Positions 26,915-38,641 of a DNA stretch of 64,000 nucleotides are shown piece after piece (the stretch's first letter is position 1; each line of letters starts with the position of its first letter). Below the pieces are notes generated by a model. That model searched no databases and had not been told where the DNA came from. It was given only the letters and a program-made list of their open reading frames with translations. The position numbers were made by a program, and so were the translations under genes. Source of the DNA: Dactylellina haptotyla (lineage: Eukaryota; Ascomycota; Orbiliomycetes; Orbiliales; Orbiliaceae); the NCBI GenBank assembly GCA_031310005.1, contig CM062385.1, positions 1,116,001 to 1,180,000 on the forward strand. Reading direction: 5' to 3'.

Positions 26915-27876
26915 TTACGAAGACTTGCGGGCCTTTGTGGCCTTTGCAACGGCTTTTCTGACTTCGAATCGTCTCTGCAGGTTGAAAACGGAAAGTTAGC
27001 GTCGCTATTCTGAGATGAAAGAGAACATTTCCGCAGAAACACCTCGCAGGGTGAGAGAGCAATATCCGCTGGAGGGTTGTGCCTTATCGCTCGACGAATC
27101 CTGGATAATCTCTCGATGGTGGCAGCGGTAAAATCTGAGATTGTTGGCTTACCTGTTTCTTGAGAACCATGACTTTGAATCTCTCAAAGTCGGTCAACTG
27201 CCTCTTCTTTTCCCTGCTCGCCCTCTTCTTGGCCCATGTCGAGCTGGCGGCAGTGTCGTCAACGCCAGCCTCAGTCCAGTACTTCTTAACAACTCCGCTC
27301 CGCGCAGCTCTTGGGAGCTTGGTGATGACTTGTGGGGTGAGAGAGACGTGGGACAGAGAAACTTCCTGTCGTTCGACGTGTGGGGAGTCGACCAAAGCCT
27401 GTAAAATGAATGGGAAAAAAAAAGTACAAGTCCGCCAGTCAGCCTAAAACCAGTTCTCGTATATTCGTATAGTTTTCTTCAAAATTCTCTCCAGGACGAT
27501 GGCCCTTCTACTATATTTCAAGTCGGAAGAGACAAAGAGTCGGGTATATTTGGATCGATTTTTTTCAAGTCGGAAAGAGGGTCGATGCTACTAACTCGTT
27601 TATGATCGATGATTTGGACAACGGCAGCGAGCTTGCCCTCATCTTTGCCACTATTTATCAGGACCACTCGGCCGGTTTCGACCTGACTATAAACCAGAAA
27701 TAAAGCAGCGAGCATCAGTAAACAATCCTCTTCCAGGGTAGGTGGGATTCGGCCCCCGATTTACATCGAGAACGAAGGTAATGGTGATCGGATGTGGGTA
27801 GCGGGTTTTGGGGGGGCCAGGTGGTAGAGGAGAAGACGTACGGCCATTGGGAAGAAACGACATCGGATTGCGACAT
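26915..27876 (-). CDS. rpl14: 60S ribosomal protein eL14 (RPL14, 143 aa)
   Basis: Component of the large cytosolic ribosomal subunit. Exons (minus): 27876-27842, 27686-27596, 27398-27153 and 26974-26915; phases close at 143 residues. The N-terminal SH3-like KOW region reads QVETGRVVLINSG...GKLAAVVQIIDHKR, followed by the eL14 signature TKLPRAARSGVVKKYW and the basic helix KKRASREKKRQLTDFERFKV; the C-terminal exon gives RRFEVRKAVAKATKARKSS. The first coding exon is only 35 nt and the three introns (155, 197 and 178 nt) are longer than average here, as often seen in fungal ribosomal protein genes. The serine-rich N-terminus MSQSDVVSSQW aligns with the family's short leader. A Tbf1-type motif lies about 250 bp upstream of its start. 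Confidence 0.95.
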
Positions 27877-28121
27877 GGCGGTGGACTGCGCGGTAGGGGA
27901 GAGAGACAACGGGGTGGGTTGCTGGTGGGTTTGTAGATGGAGTCGGATATGAAGATGGTGATGGGATTCTGCTGGAGGTATCGACGAGGAAGGCAGCAAC
28001 CAACACAATTTTCGTCTGCGGTGGTGCGCTCGCCGCGGTCAGCGCCGGGCACGTGATCAGGGTTTCCCGGTGTGTTGTGTTGTGTTGGGCCGCCCGCCCG
28101 ATAAGCCCGATAAGGGCCTGC

Positions 28122-28129
28122 TTAGGGCT
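28122..28129. promoter_or_regulatory. Tbf1-type site (TTAGGGCT / AGCCCTAA)
   Basis: Eight bases matching the A/G-CCCTAA element that is known from several ascomycetes to recruit Tbf1 to ribosomal protein promoters. It sits 246 bp upstream of the rpl14 ATG. The match is visible; function is inferred. Confidence 0.45.
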
Positions 28130-28257
28130 CGCGCAACAACGCAACACAACACCTCGTCATCCAGCGGACACCCGCAACTGGCAGCTCCAGCTCCCCCGGC
28201 ATGTGCGGACGAGACGTGTCGCACCAGTCGCGGCTTCTTTATTCCATTACTTTTTTT

Positions 28258-28310
28258 ATTATTATTTATTATTATTTATTATTATTTATTATTATTTATT
28301 ATTATTTATT
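28258..28310. repeat. Tandem repeat of ATTATTTATT
   Basis: Five perfect 10-bp copies preceded by a partial one and a T-run. It lies about 380-435 bp upstream of the rpl14 start and may work as a nucleosome-poor element in that divergent promoter. Confidence 0.9.
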
Positions 28311-29422
28311 TTTCGCAGTTTTTGGGATGTCCCGGCCACAGGGGGTTGCTCGCTCGAGTACCTGCTTTTAAAGCCGGGACTCGCACTTGGACGTCTTCCT
28401 GTTCTTCCTCATCATCTCCAGTCCCCTTCTCTTTTCACGCAGATGCAATCGTAGCAATTGTGATAGGTATGGCATGCCTCACCCCCATCCAGCCCAGTTC
28501 TTCCACCCCCAAAACCAGTCACGCGATGCGCGCCTCCCATCGCCGCTGCAGGATGATATAATTTGCGATTGAGTTGTCCCGATCGTGGACAACGCCTAGT
28601 CCATACATACGACGGGCATCACTCTGATATTCCATTTCTTACATATACTGACAGCAATCCGACCTTCCCCCCGTTTCTTCCGATACCCCACTCACTTCTA
28701 CCAGTCTCGAGTGGATTGCCGGCTAACAATTATCTCAAGTTCGGACCAAGCGTCCTAGGAATACCTGCAGTATCGTAGCCCAGCTGTTGAGGTCAGTCAA
28801 AGATTCAATCGTCACTTTCACTCCAACCCCACTCCCCACCCGCCCGATGATTAAAACACACGCCTAAGATAGTACGCGATTGTTCTCTGAACGACATGAG
28901 CTATACTTTATACACCAAGATCACTGAGGGCATACTCATTTTTCCACCTTGTTCTCTGTTGATATCAATGTAACGTTTACGCCGGCAGTCGGAAGGGAAT
29001 GCTAACATTGTCCCCAAAAGACCTAGGAACCTTATCACGAGAAATGTAGTCGATATATATTTTGTTATACCCTTGTTATTGCTACTGTTACTAGTATCCT
29101 GTTATCATCATGAATGTGTCCCCATTTTGTATGCTATGAAGAATAAGGAAAACTCCATTTTATCGTGTCACCACGCACTCATCTCATCCGCTGTAACAAA
29201 AGTCGCGAAAGACAAAATGCAACGCAGACAACACCACCAACACCACCAACACATTAGACCAGCCCACCGCATACCTCAGCGATCCCACATCGAATATTGG
29301 CATCCGCAGAGTACCAGCCAGCCCCCCTTCGACTTCGAGACAATGTCAATTCTAAGGGATGCACCAACAATGCCGTAGTCATATTTTCTCATCGGGATTA
29401 GCATATCGCAAGGTTTCAAGGT

Positions 29423-30848
29423 ATGGATGGTACCAAATATCCCGCCCGCATCCAAACATCTCCTTCCAGCCTTCTGCGGTCAGAAAGCGCAGCGGGAGAA
29501 AATACCCCAGACGCGGGAAACTTTTCACTCTGTCAACCATCACCACCACCTTTGTCAGTCCCTGCTAAGCCAACCTTTGTTGTGAATGCCACCCTCGAAC
29601 ACCATCGGTGCTATTCAGGCCCTGGTACCGGTCTTCCACAACTTTCGCCGACTCTTCAAACTCCACCTCCTCATATCACCCGAACTTCATCCTATCAATC
29701 AGCCACCAAACAGTACCGACAAATCTCTGAGAACGACCCCGTCGCATATTATTTACCCGATCAGTCTCTCGAATCTCTCGGGGAGCGGCTCGTTTCCGTT
29801 CGCCCTTCGTTGGTATATCTTCAAAGCATCAGTTACACTCCAACAACGGAGAATCTTGCCCGCAGGATGCTTCATTTGGGAACATCTAATCAAGCCCCAG
29901 ATACGTCGACAGCAACATCTGGTCCTACCCGCAGGCGCCACCAAGGTTCAAATCCCCGTCAGACCCTACTAATCGAGGATGGTTCTAGTGAAGGTACCTG
30001 GAAGCAATTCTCCAAAGGCGAGCGAGCAGGCCAAGGATCGGGGTCATCCGCAAATGGCAGTACGCATTCACTGAATACATCAAGCGAAGATCCAGCGTTG
30101 CACAAGATGAATCTTGTATCTTACCTACCCAAAATACCGGCGACCACAGCCACAACGTCAGAGGAAGGTCGACTAGCAAAGTGGGGACCGGGCGTAGGAT
30201 TTCCGAGCGCAGGCAGCACGCACAACAACCCCTACAACTATGAAGTCTTGGAAGCATATCTCGAAAATGTGGACAATCCGATGTTCAACGTAGCAGATAC
30301 AACACGGCGAGCTGGTAAGCGATTTCTGTTACTACCACTTCTATTCTTTGACATTTCTTTTAGAATTTTAAACAAGATGACTGTGCTGTTCACAGCGGTT
30401 TATTATATATCATAATGATGATAATGGTTGTTTCCAGGCTAACTGACATCCAAATAGGAAATGCAGCCATCCAGACAATGTTCGATCCTCTGTATGCCAT
30501 TCCGGGTTTAGACGGACGGATCCCGCGGGGATTCCCATTGTATGGATTCTCGATGAGAGAAATGCCAAGTACGTTGATGTTACATGCTCCTATGGGCTAA
30601 ACCGATCTCGTCGACACTAATGTGGAACCCATTCACAGCTGCGAATTTGCACGAAGTGTTAGAAGGCTATGGGATCGAGCCCATCGCGGGGGTGGGCTAT
30701 GATGTTGACAGGCAAAACATGTCGCTGTTGTGTGGTACGTCGCGTCGGCAAACCAATCTGCGTCCGAGGGAAGCAGGTGGACGAGAAGTCCGAGCTAACG
30801 GTTTCCGCAGCCCACATTGGGGCCACCTGGCTCTCCGGGGTGATCTAG
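29423..30848 (+). CDS. Unrecognised 378-residue protein
   Basis: Function unknown. Exons 29423-30314, 30458-30568, 30639-30734 and 30811-30848 close in phase and end SLLCAHIGATWLSGVI. The N-terminal two thirds are Ser/Thr/Pro-rich and probably disordered, with one better-ordered stretch (PDQSLESLGERLVSVRPSLV). From about residue 255 the sequence becomes compact and conserved-looking: VGFPSAG, YNYEVLEAYLENVDNPMFNV, MFDPLYAIPGLDGRIPRGFP and NLHEVLEGYGIEPIAGVGYD. The domain spread over the four exons suggests the C-terminus is the functional part. No signal peptide, and no membrane segment is obvious. ATG 29423 is the first in frame after a TAG at 29399, but a further 5' exon in the 29217-29380 region cannot be excluded. 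Confidence 0.65.
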
Positions 30849-31270
30849 ATGGATTGATTTTTGAATCGGCTGGTGTTGCAGGCCCCGCTTTGGCCCGCCC
30901 AATTATAAACAAGCGCAAACCCGCTCGGTGCCAAGCCCTGCCCGCTGCGTTGAGGGATCGGCTGCTGGGATGGCCCAGATGTCTCGTTCTGTGTTGCCAG
31001 CCGGTTGGCTGGCTGTGCCCGCAACAAGCAGCTGCTTCCCGCATTCCCTCTCAAATCCCACCTCTCCATATAAGGCGACTGTAGCCACCTTTTATATATA
31101 TACTTTTTCTGTTTTTTTTTTTTTTTTTACTTGGTTTCTAGTTTTGGTTCTGGTTCTGGTTCTGGCAGTGTGAATACCCCCTCCCTTATAGTCACGTCGT
31201 GCATGCGCTGTGCTTGCCTGTGCTCCTGTCGTTTTCCCAACTCCGACAAAGCTCCAGAACCTGACCAGCC
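30849..31270. other. Intergenic region with ctr promoter
   Basis: Promoter of the copper transporter: TATAAG at 31069-31074, a run of 17 T at 31112-31128, and GGTTCT repeats at about 31145-31165, all within 200 bp of the ATG. I found no copy of the yeast copper-response element TTTGCTC. Confidence 0.5.
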
Positions 31271-31868
31271 ATGAATCACGATCACGGCTCCATGACCGGC
31301 TCCGGCGATGCTTCCAGCCCTCAGTCCACCTCTTCTGCCCAAGAGAGCAGCTCCCACGGCGGCGCCATGGCCATGGTCTTCCAATGGGCCGTCGAAACCC
31401 CGATATACTCAACGGCATTCACCCCCAAAAACTCTGGCCAATATTTCGGCGCCCTCGTCTTCCTCATAGTTCTCAGCATTATCTACCGTGCTCTTGTTGC
31501 CTACAAATCACACAAGGAATCCATATGGCGGGCGGAAGAAAGATCGCGATCTGTCATACTCGCTGGCCAATTTCATGACGACAAGGCAAGCGCCGATATT
31601 AGCACACACGAAGTTAGAGGAGCCACCCCTTGGAGATGGCAGGTCGATCCTATCAGAGCCCTTCTCTCCGCTCTGAATGTTGGTTTGCACTATTTACTGT
31701 GAGTAGAATTCAAGCAAGTTGACTTGACGAAGAGCTTCCACCCACTAACACATTCTTTTCCATTCATCTAGTATGTTTGCTGTCATGTCTCTAAACGTAG
31801 GCTATTTCTTCGCGGTCCTTATAGGTGTATTTTTGGGCGACATTTTGTTTGCAAGGTACGGGCATTAA
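31271..31868 (+). CDS. ctr2: Ctr-family copper transporter (174 aa)
   Basis: Trimeric Cu(I) channel subunit of the Ctr family. Exons 31271-31698 and 31772-31868. A His/Met-containing N-terminus (MNHDHGSM) is followed by the family's pre-TM1 pattern MVFQWAVETPIYSTAF. TM1 is YFGALVFLIVLSIIYRALVAY. TM2 carries the selectivity-filter MxxxM as MFAVM, placed just after the splice junction, and TM3 has the packing GxxxG as GVFLG. The C-terminus stops at FARYGH, with no Cys/His-rich tail and few extracellular methionine motifs, features that fit a low-affinity or vacuolar Ctr2-like member better than a high-affinity plasma-membrane importer; that assignment is inference. Confidence 0.9.
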
Positions 31869-32299
31869 TGACGGGCTAGTCAGAAAATAATTGCGGCATT
31901 ATGCTACATTTTGTAGCTTATTTCTTTCGTCTTAATTTCATCTCAGCATAGCGTATATTCAACCTTGGGAAGCAACTACTATTCAAGCTTAACTTATTTT
32001 GCAACCTGCACACTGTTCTGTGATTCACTTGTTCTTGTAATTTCCCCATCTAATTATCAATTCCAGCTCATCCATCGTAGCTTTCCTTAAGCATATATCT
32101 TAGAATGGGACCTCGATTCCATTAATAGCTTTTCTGGGGGGAACCTACATGTTCTTTGTGGTTTCATCACGCACTTTACCTTCCCAACTATTCTCTTCTC
32201 TTCGTCAAAGAGTGGAAACACCTGCATTTTCCCACAGGTTTTATAGCAAAAGTAGCATAGAACCTCGCGGTTCGGAATATATAACTTTTATCTGGTAAC
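31869..32299. other. Convergent intergenic region
   Basis: 3' regions of ctr and rec8. AT-rich; nothing else seen. Confidence 0.5.
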
Positions 32300-34898
32300 C
32301 TATGTGGTCAAGAAAATGGTAATACGGCTGGATATGTGGTCTTGTTCAACTCGAATAGAGCTACGAGTCGCAAGAGCGAGTATGTGGTGGAAAGCTTGTG
32401 CTGCGACGGTAGACAAATTGTGGGATGGTGAAACCAGTTCCTCAAAGGTTATAGATGGCGGTGTGCCGCTATTGGCGCCTTCGGTTTGGTATTTCTGGGC
32501 AGCTTGGGACTCAAGGTAGCTAATCCAAAGCATTGTGGACGTCAATAGTCAACGATTGCTAGGTAACTTGGATACCAGGTACTATGAAGATATAATATAC
32601 TCACTTTAAAAAGCTCTGGTACTCTTTCTCCAACGTTTCTTCAACCAGTTGAGAATTTTGTATATTTTGAACATCATCAGAACTCCCTGGGCACATTGCA
32701 TTAGTTCGTTAAAAGGACCCAATGCCATTTAGCAATGAAAACCAAACAAGGTCAATTTACCATAGTCAATATCACCCAGGTCATTATTTTGGTCATCATT
32801 TCCTACCAAGTTACTAGTAGTTTTCAGGTGTATAGGGTGGCCCTCATCGAAATATATAGTCCTCGGGCTCTGAATTGTGGGTGATATTGAGCGACTCTGG
32901 ATGTCTCGAGCATTTCGAATGATCGGGCTAGAAAGTAGACGAGTACCCCTTTTTCCGAAGCCTCGAGAAGAGCTGACACCAGGGCTAACCATACGGCGTC
33001 CTGTAGATGAAAAATTTCGATTGATACTACTCGGAAGACCCCCAATTGAGCTAGTTCCAAAGCCTCCAAAGCTAATAACCGAGCCTGCTCGAGATCCTCT
33101 TTGGGGGATGTTCCAAGGCATCAAGTTGATATTAGGCGAGCCTCGTCGTGCAATCTCATTTTCCTAAATTGAAGACGGCTTAGCAATTTACAAGACTATA
33201 ATAGGTACAGGAGAGCAACAGACTTACCTGATAGTCTAACTCTAAAGCTCCCATATCCATGTCTTCCACTTCGGGCACTGTTTCGTGCCCAGCTTGGTGC
33301 TCCCCGCGAACCCTCCGGCCGTATTGTGAGCCTTCCGATTCAGATTCTTCTCTTCTAGTGTCATTTGGAAATCCTTTCCGATTCGTCGCTATTTTTTTAC
33401 GAATTGAAACAGTTTCTTGAGCGTTCGGCTTAGTTAGTTTTATTAGAGCATTGCCATCAAACGTGGACTGTAAGTCCTTAGTCCTCAACATTCCATTCCA
33501 ATTGAAGATGAAGTTAAGAGCTGATTTCTTTGCGATATATATTTCTTGAATGCGTACACGCTTCTGCCGAGCGTGACGCATGTTTTCCAGGTATTTTGAT
33601 CCTAAAGCAGATAGATCCGAAGTTCTTAACTCCAAATTATCATCAGCTCTTGTTAATCTTATTCTTTTCCCGGCCTTATGAGGCTTGTGAGTCACCATAT
33701 CCTCGCCATTCTTTTTGTAACATCGGGGGAAAGGTTCAAATAACTGCTGGTCTTGTTCATCTCTCCAATCAGCAAATTCGTCTTGAAAATGGCCGAGGCT
33801 CATGAGATTTCGTTCAGCCTAGTTGAGAATATTAGTTTTGGCCACCCTTACAAACGGACCTAATCATGTACAAACATCAATGTTTTTGCCCCCTTCTTCG
33901 TGCTCACGCTGGACCCTTTCAGAGCCTGCCGACAGCGACATCCACTGATTCAGATTGGAAATACTCCTTATACCACCATCTGATAATAATTGCTCTCGGG
34001 TGTCACCATCAGCGTCTTGGCCTTGGGGTGGTGAGATGCAAGTATTTATATTTCGAATCTCGCCATTTTCGTCAAAGACAAACCCGATATCATCATCAAA
34101 CTGATCGCCGATGTCAACGCTTCCTTCGTGGCTTTTTCCCAAGAACTGCTGAAATCCGGCCTCGCCATCTAGAGATGAGGAGTATGGAACTATTAGTTGT
34201 TTCGGAGACGAAAAAGATGGACTGTGTAATTGAGATTGCATGATCATCTGCCCAGATGGTAAGAGTGTCTTGTCTTCGAGCGTCAACTGGGTGGTGTGGT
34301 GTAGCTGGTCGTCTGGTAGCCGGTTTGATAGAGGAAGGATGAATGTAAGGTCTGGTACGAATCCGGAATCATCTTGTAATACTAAACTCTCCGGCCTATT
34401 GAAAATACCACGAATTCTGGGTAAGGCGTATATTCCAGCAGTGGGGTGGCACAAAGAACTACAGGATGGAAGCGGTGTGCTCAGGCATACCTAGGTCGAT
34501 TACCCCCAAGATCTATTCTTCCGGTGTTGAATTCGTATTGGATGTCCTTGTTGATTTTTTGATGAGTATTCAGCACATCTGCGAATAAGTAGCTGTATTG
34601 TTCAAAAAATACTCTCGATACTCCGAACAAGAGGCTCGACTGGAGACGAAGGGCGAGAGGGTTTTCGGCCTGGACGATGGTGCGACAAGCCTTTGTCAAG
34701 TTGACTTCAAGAATCTCCTTCTTGAGAATTTTTTTGGAGAGTGTGCTTCTTGATCCGATGGTAGCAACCAACCTAGAGAGCGACACGATGGGTTAGAATC
34801 AAGGCTGTAGGAGCTCGTGCAAAACGTCACAGGCCAACTAACCATACAGTTGCAACGCCGTATTTCCTTTGCGTAAGTATCCGGTGATCGTAAAACAT
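32300..34898 (-). CDS. rec8: Meiotic cohesin kleisin Rec8 (717 aa)
   Basis: Alpha-kleisin that closes the cohesin ring during meiosis and is cut by separase at anaphase I. Exons (minus): 34898-34843, 34772-34491, 34395-33876, 33818-33228, 33163-32761, 32686-32605 and 32519-32300, closing in frame at 717 residues. The N-terminal Rad21/Rec8 domain begins MFYDHRILTQRKYGVATVWL and includes CRTIVQAENPLALRLQ and LFGVSRVFFEQYSYL, which bind Smc3. The middle is acidic and Ser-rich with possible separase sites. The C-terminal winged helix, for Smc1, is SITFEELVSPSHNLSTVAAQAFHHILALATRSSIRVEQ. The opening ATVWLVATIGSRSTLSK favours Rec8 over mitotic Rad21/Mcd1, which has a different N-terminal consensus. 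Intron 3 has a weak GTTTGT donor. Divergent from dbf2. Confidence 0.88.
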
Positions 34899-35773
34899 CT
34901 TGAAAAGAAACCACAGGTGTGTATATATATATGTGTGTGTATTTATTTCCGGCTTGACAGCAAGGCAAGGTAGAGAGGATGGTCGTTAGGCTCTGTTTGA
35001 TGGTTATGATGACCCGGCTATATGAGGGCGTATTGGGAGAGAGGGATCGGGCTATCGTATAGAACTTGGAATATTACCAATGAGACATGAAGCACGAAAT
35101 AGAGAGGTCCCTAGTAGCTTTGTAAAAAACAGTAGAGGATTATAATCATGATGATGGCGATGATGATTTCACAGGATGTAAAGACTAGGCCTCCTGCTTC
35201 GACGACCGGCTCAATAATGGTCTCGTTTGGCCCTTCTTGTGTTGTAACAGGATACAACACGCAAGGTTGTTGCGGTTGTTGCATTTGTTTGATGCGTTGT
35301 GCGTTGAGATGGTATTCGCGATCGCCACGTGACTGAAGCTTTGTTTGCGTGTTGGCAAATCGGCGGGATGTGTTGTTGCGGAGCAACAACATGAGACAAA
35401 CACCAACAGCAACAACAACAACAAACAGACCGACAGCGGTGACGATGTCAACGGAGAGCTACCTCGTCCTCCATCAGCCCGCCGGAGCGAAATCAATATC
35501 TCCAGCAGACTCCCTGACCCGGTCGAGATCGTTCGCGCTTGCACATTCAGCAGCAGCATTGGCTCCATTGGCGCAGCGACTTCAAAGAAGACGCGCGATT
35601 CGTCATTGCTCAAAATTAACCCCACTTCCCACGTTATCCCTCCGACAAGCGCCACCCCCGCCGTTCTTACAGCTACAATTTGTACCTATTCTCGAAGGTT
35701 AACAATCATATCGCCAACTACATTTGAGTTCAAGGCTCCCATTCCTCCGGTTTCTATCTTGCAGGGTCTCGCT
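34899..35773. other. Divergent promoter region rec8 / dbf2
   Basis: 875 bp between the two starts. A short TATATA/TGTGTG tract lies at 34920-34940 beside the rec8 start. On the plus strand the dbf2 frame is open for over 400 bases upstream of its ATG (from 35345) without any ATG, and a TATCTTGCAG acceptor at 35755-35764 suggests a spliced 5' leader. Confidence 0.5.
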
Positions 35774-38041
35774 ATGGATGTGCCATCTTCAATCCCCAGG
35801 CGCTCTGGCAATCGGGACGTCTGTGGAACTCCCAATGGCTCTCCAACCAAGCATTCTTCCCGCCAATCTCTCGATCCAATCTCGCTCCGTGACTCAAACA
35901 TCGATCTAGAACCTTCTTACCTGGTCGAGGAGCCTTCTCGCAAACCCGCAACCAAACGCCAACAATATGAAAGCTACGAAGCCCCCAAGAAGGAGACGCC
36001 ATCTTCGTCCCCAGTCAAGGCGGGCCGATTAACGGCTATTATGGAAGCAGAAAGCCGAATGGCGAGAACATCCCTTGGAGCTGACTCTTCCGTCTTGCAT
36101 TACACCGATATTCCGCAGAAAAAAAACGATAAAGAAAACCGGCCGCCGTCTCCATCCTCTCCAGCTGACACACCACAGAGGAAAAAAGCTCCTCGAACTC
36201 CTCGGCCAGCGAAAACCCCAGGGAAAACTAGGAGTTATGACCCAGAACGTCCACTTACCGCAGAGGAGCAAATGAAACTCAGCGATCCAAAAGTCAAAAG
36301 AATGCAGAATGTTGCGCAGTTGTGTAAGTTTGAAACACGTACTCCAATACTAAAAGAAAGTGCTATCGGCACTAGCTAAAGAACCTTTGACTAATTTGAA
36401 CATAAACTTACTAGATTTTCTCGATTACTACTTCGGTCTCCTTAAATACGTCCACGATAGGCGCGGCCGCTTATCAAAATTTAAGCAGGAGAATGATCCT
36501 GCCACAGACGAGGAAGATTATCAAACAAAATGGAAGCAGTATTGCGGCCGAGAGCGCGTTCACCTCAGGAAACATAGAACTCGTCTACGAGAAACGGACT
36601 TCCAACGGTTGACTCAAGTCGGACAAGGTGGTTACGGCCAAGTATTTCTCGCCAAGAAGAAAGAAACAGGCGAGGTTTGCGCGCTCAAAATTATGAATAA
36701 GAAGCTCCTTTTCAAAATGGATGAAATCCGACACGTTCTAACAGAGAGAGATATCCTCACGGCTGCAAACAGTCCATGGTTGGTGAAACTACTCTATGCA
36801 TTTCAGGATGAAACAAACATTTATCTAGCCATGGTAGGTTACCATTTAACTATAATAGTTACCGGGGTAAATTCGGATCCTGCTTATTAACATTTTATCG
36901 TAGGAATATGTAGCTGGGGGAGATTTTCGGACTCTCCTCAACAATACCGGTGTTCTACATAATAAGCACGCTCGGTTTTATATCGCAGAGATGTTCGCTT
37001 GCGTTGATGCACTTCACCAACTTGGCTACATTCACCGTGATTTGAAACCGGAAAACTTCCTCATAGATGCTAGCGGTCATGTTAAACTAACAGATTTTGG
37101 ATTGAGCGCTGGTATCCTAAGTCCTTCTAAGCTCGAAAGCATGAGACTAAAGCTCGACAAAGTGAAAGAGATGAATATGGACCTTGTCAGGAGGTCAACA
37201 ATCGAAAGGAGAGCAGCCTACAAAAGTTGGAGAGAAAACGATGTCAATTATGTAAGCTTACTCTACCTTATCTTACAAGATACTATTGGACACTTGCCAG
37301 TTTTTTAACGTCTTCCAAGGCAAAATCAATCGTAGGATCTCCGGATTACATGGCACCAGAAGTGTTGAGAGGCGAAGAATATGACTACACAGTAGACTAC
37401 TGGTCGTTAGGCTGCATGCTTTTTGAAGCACTCGCGGGTTACCCACCTTTCGCTGGAGCCTCTGTTGAAGAAACATGGCATAATTTGAAGCACTGGAAGA
37501 AAGTCTTACAGAAGCCGGAATATGAAGATCCCAATTACTTCTTGTCAACTAGAACTTGGGACATAATAACAAGGTAAACTAGAAAACTTTATCTGTTTGG
37601 ATGACGGATATTTTAGAGCTAAAATTTATCGGCTCTAGGTGTATCACCACAAGAGACAAGCGGCTCTCAACAATTTCCGATGTCTTCAAACATCAATACT
37701 TTTCTGAGATCGATTTTGCTCGTCTTCGTACCTCCCGAGCTCCATTTGTTCCCGAACTTGATTCTGAAACCGATGCAGGCTATTTCGATGACTTCAGCAA
37801 TGAAGCAGACATGGCGAAGTACAAAGAGGTTCACGACAAGCAAGCCGCTTTAGAGAAATTAGAAGAAAGAGATGGAGTCCTTGAGAGGGGGGCATTTGTC
37901 GGCTTCACATTTAGGCACCGGAAAGAGAACGTTATGGATGGAATTGGACCTGGTGGCGCCAGGGCGGCGCATGGACGGGAATCACCCGAAAAAGATAGGC
38001 GTGGCGAAGATTTAGGCGATTACGATACAATTTTTAGTTAA
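35774..38041 (+). CDS. dbf2: NDR-family kinase Dbf2/Sid2/SidB (657 aa)
   Basis: Ser/Thr kinase of the mitotic exit / septation initiation network, active as a complex with Mob1 and controlling septum formation and cytokinesis. Exons 35774-36323, 36415-36833, 36904-37251, 37320-37573 and 37639-38041. The disordered N-terminus contains a KEN box (K120, followed by NRPP-type prolines) and a TPR/TP-rich stretch. The Mob-binding region starts [16 protein letters not shown] (residues 184-199). Kinase landmarks: GQGGYGQV (253-260), HRDLKPEN (about 366-373), DFGLS, the NDR-type insert before subdomain VIII, activation-loop Ser442-region [13 protein letters not shown], and the C-terminal hydrophobic motif FVGFTFRHR with Thr614, the site of Cdc15/Sid1-pathway kinases. 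[20 protein letters not shown] is characteristic of the Dbf2 branch rather than Cot1/Orb6. ATG 35774 is the first in frame. Confidence 0.95.
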
Positions 38042-38641
38042 GGCCATACCAAGTTCCGATAAAATGAGTCGTTCTAGGCTCAGCATTGGTATCTCTTCTT
38101 TTGCCATGTTTTACAGGTCACTGCTCCAACTCCTTTGGGTCATTCTCTATTAGCTTTGCCTGTTTATAATTTTGGAGTTTCCGGTTCAGGATTACAACCA
38201 CCCAAGGAGATAATAATCCATGAGAATAATAGGGCGTTTGCCATGTCTATAGATAGATGCAAGGTGTCCATTTCATTAGTATATTCTCTTAGAGAATTTT
38301 TACTGTTTCCCCATTTTGTTTAATTTAAATACCACTATTATAGGTATACGTAAAAAGCCTTCAAGGTGATGATGTGGGTGGTATTGAACTCAGGGACCAC
38401 CAGAATAAATCTCAAATATGCATGTTGCTTTTTGTGCCTTTCATGACTCGAGGAAATATAGAACAACAGAACAGAGCATCACGGGCGAAAGCAAAAGCCT
38501 CTTTACACAGGATGACCTAGATACCAGTTGCAAAACTAATCTAGATCTACTTATTTCTTAAAAGCTCATGCTCACTGGTAAGCAGTTGCGCTTTGATATT
38601 TGTATCATGTCGTAGAAAGAGAAATATAACCTAAGGCGTCA
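38042..38641. other. Convergent intergenic region
   Basis: 3' regions of dbf2 and egd2. AT-rich; no gene seen. Confidence 0.5.

Larger units (their letters stand above)
27877..29422. other. Divergent intergenic region between rpl14 and the 378-aa gene
   Basis: Promoters for rpl14 (minus) and, at the far end, the 378-residue protein (plus). It has a TTAGGGCT element, a 53-bp ATTATTTATT tandem repeat, and a Gln/His-coding-looking stretch at 29217-29270 (CACCAACACC repeats) whose frame closes at 29378. That last stretch might be a 5' exon of the next gene but I found no splice join. Confidence 0.5.

Noticed and set aside
28070-28561. Plus-strand frame of 163 codons across the AT repeat
   Set aside because: Its middle is poly-Leu/Ile/Tyr made by the ATTATTTATT array; it lies in the rpl14 promoter.
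35111-35655. Minus-strand frames of 93-156 codons antisense to the dbf2 leader
   Set aside because: They mirror the CAACAACA-rich plus strand and show no protein-like features.
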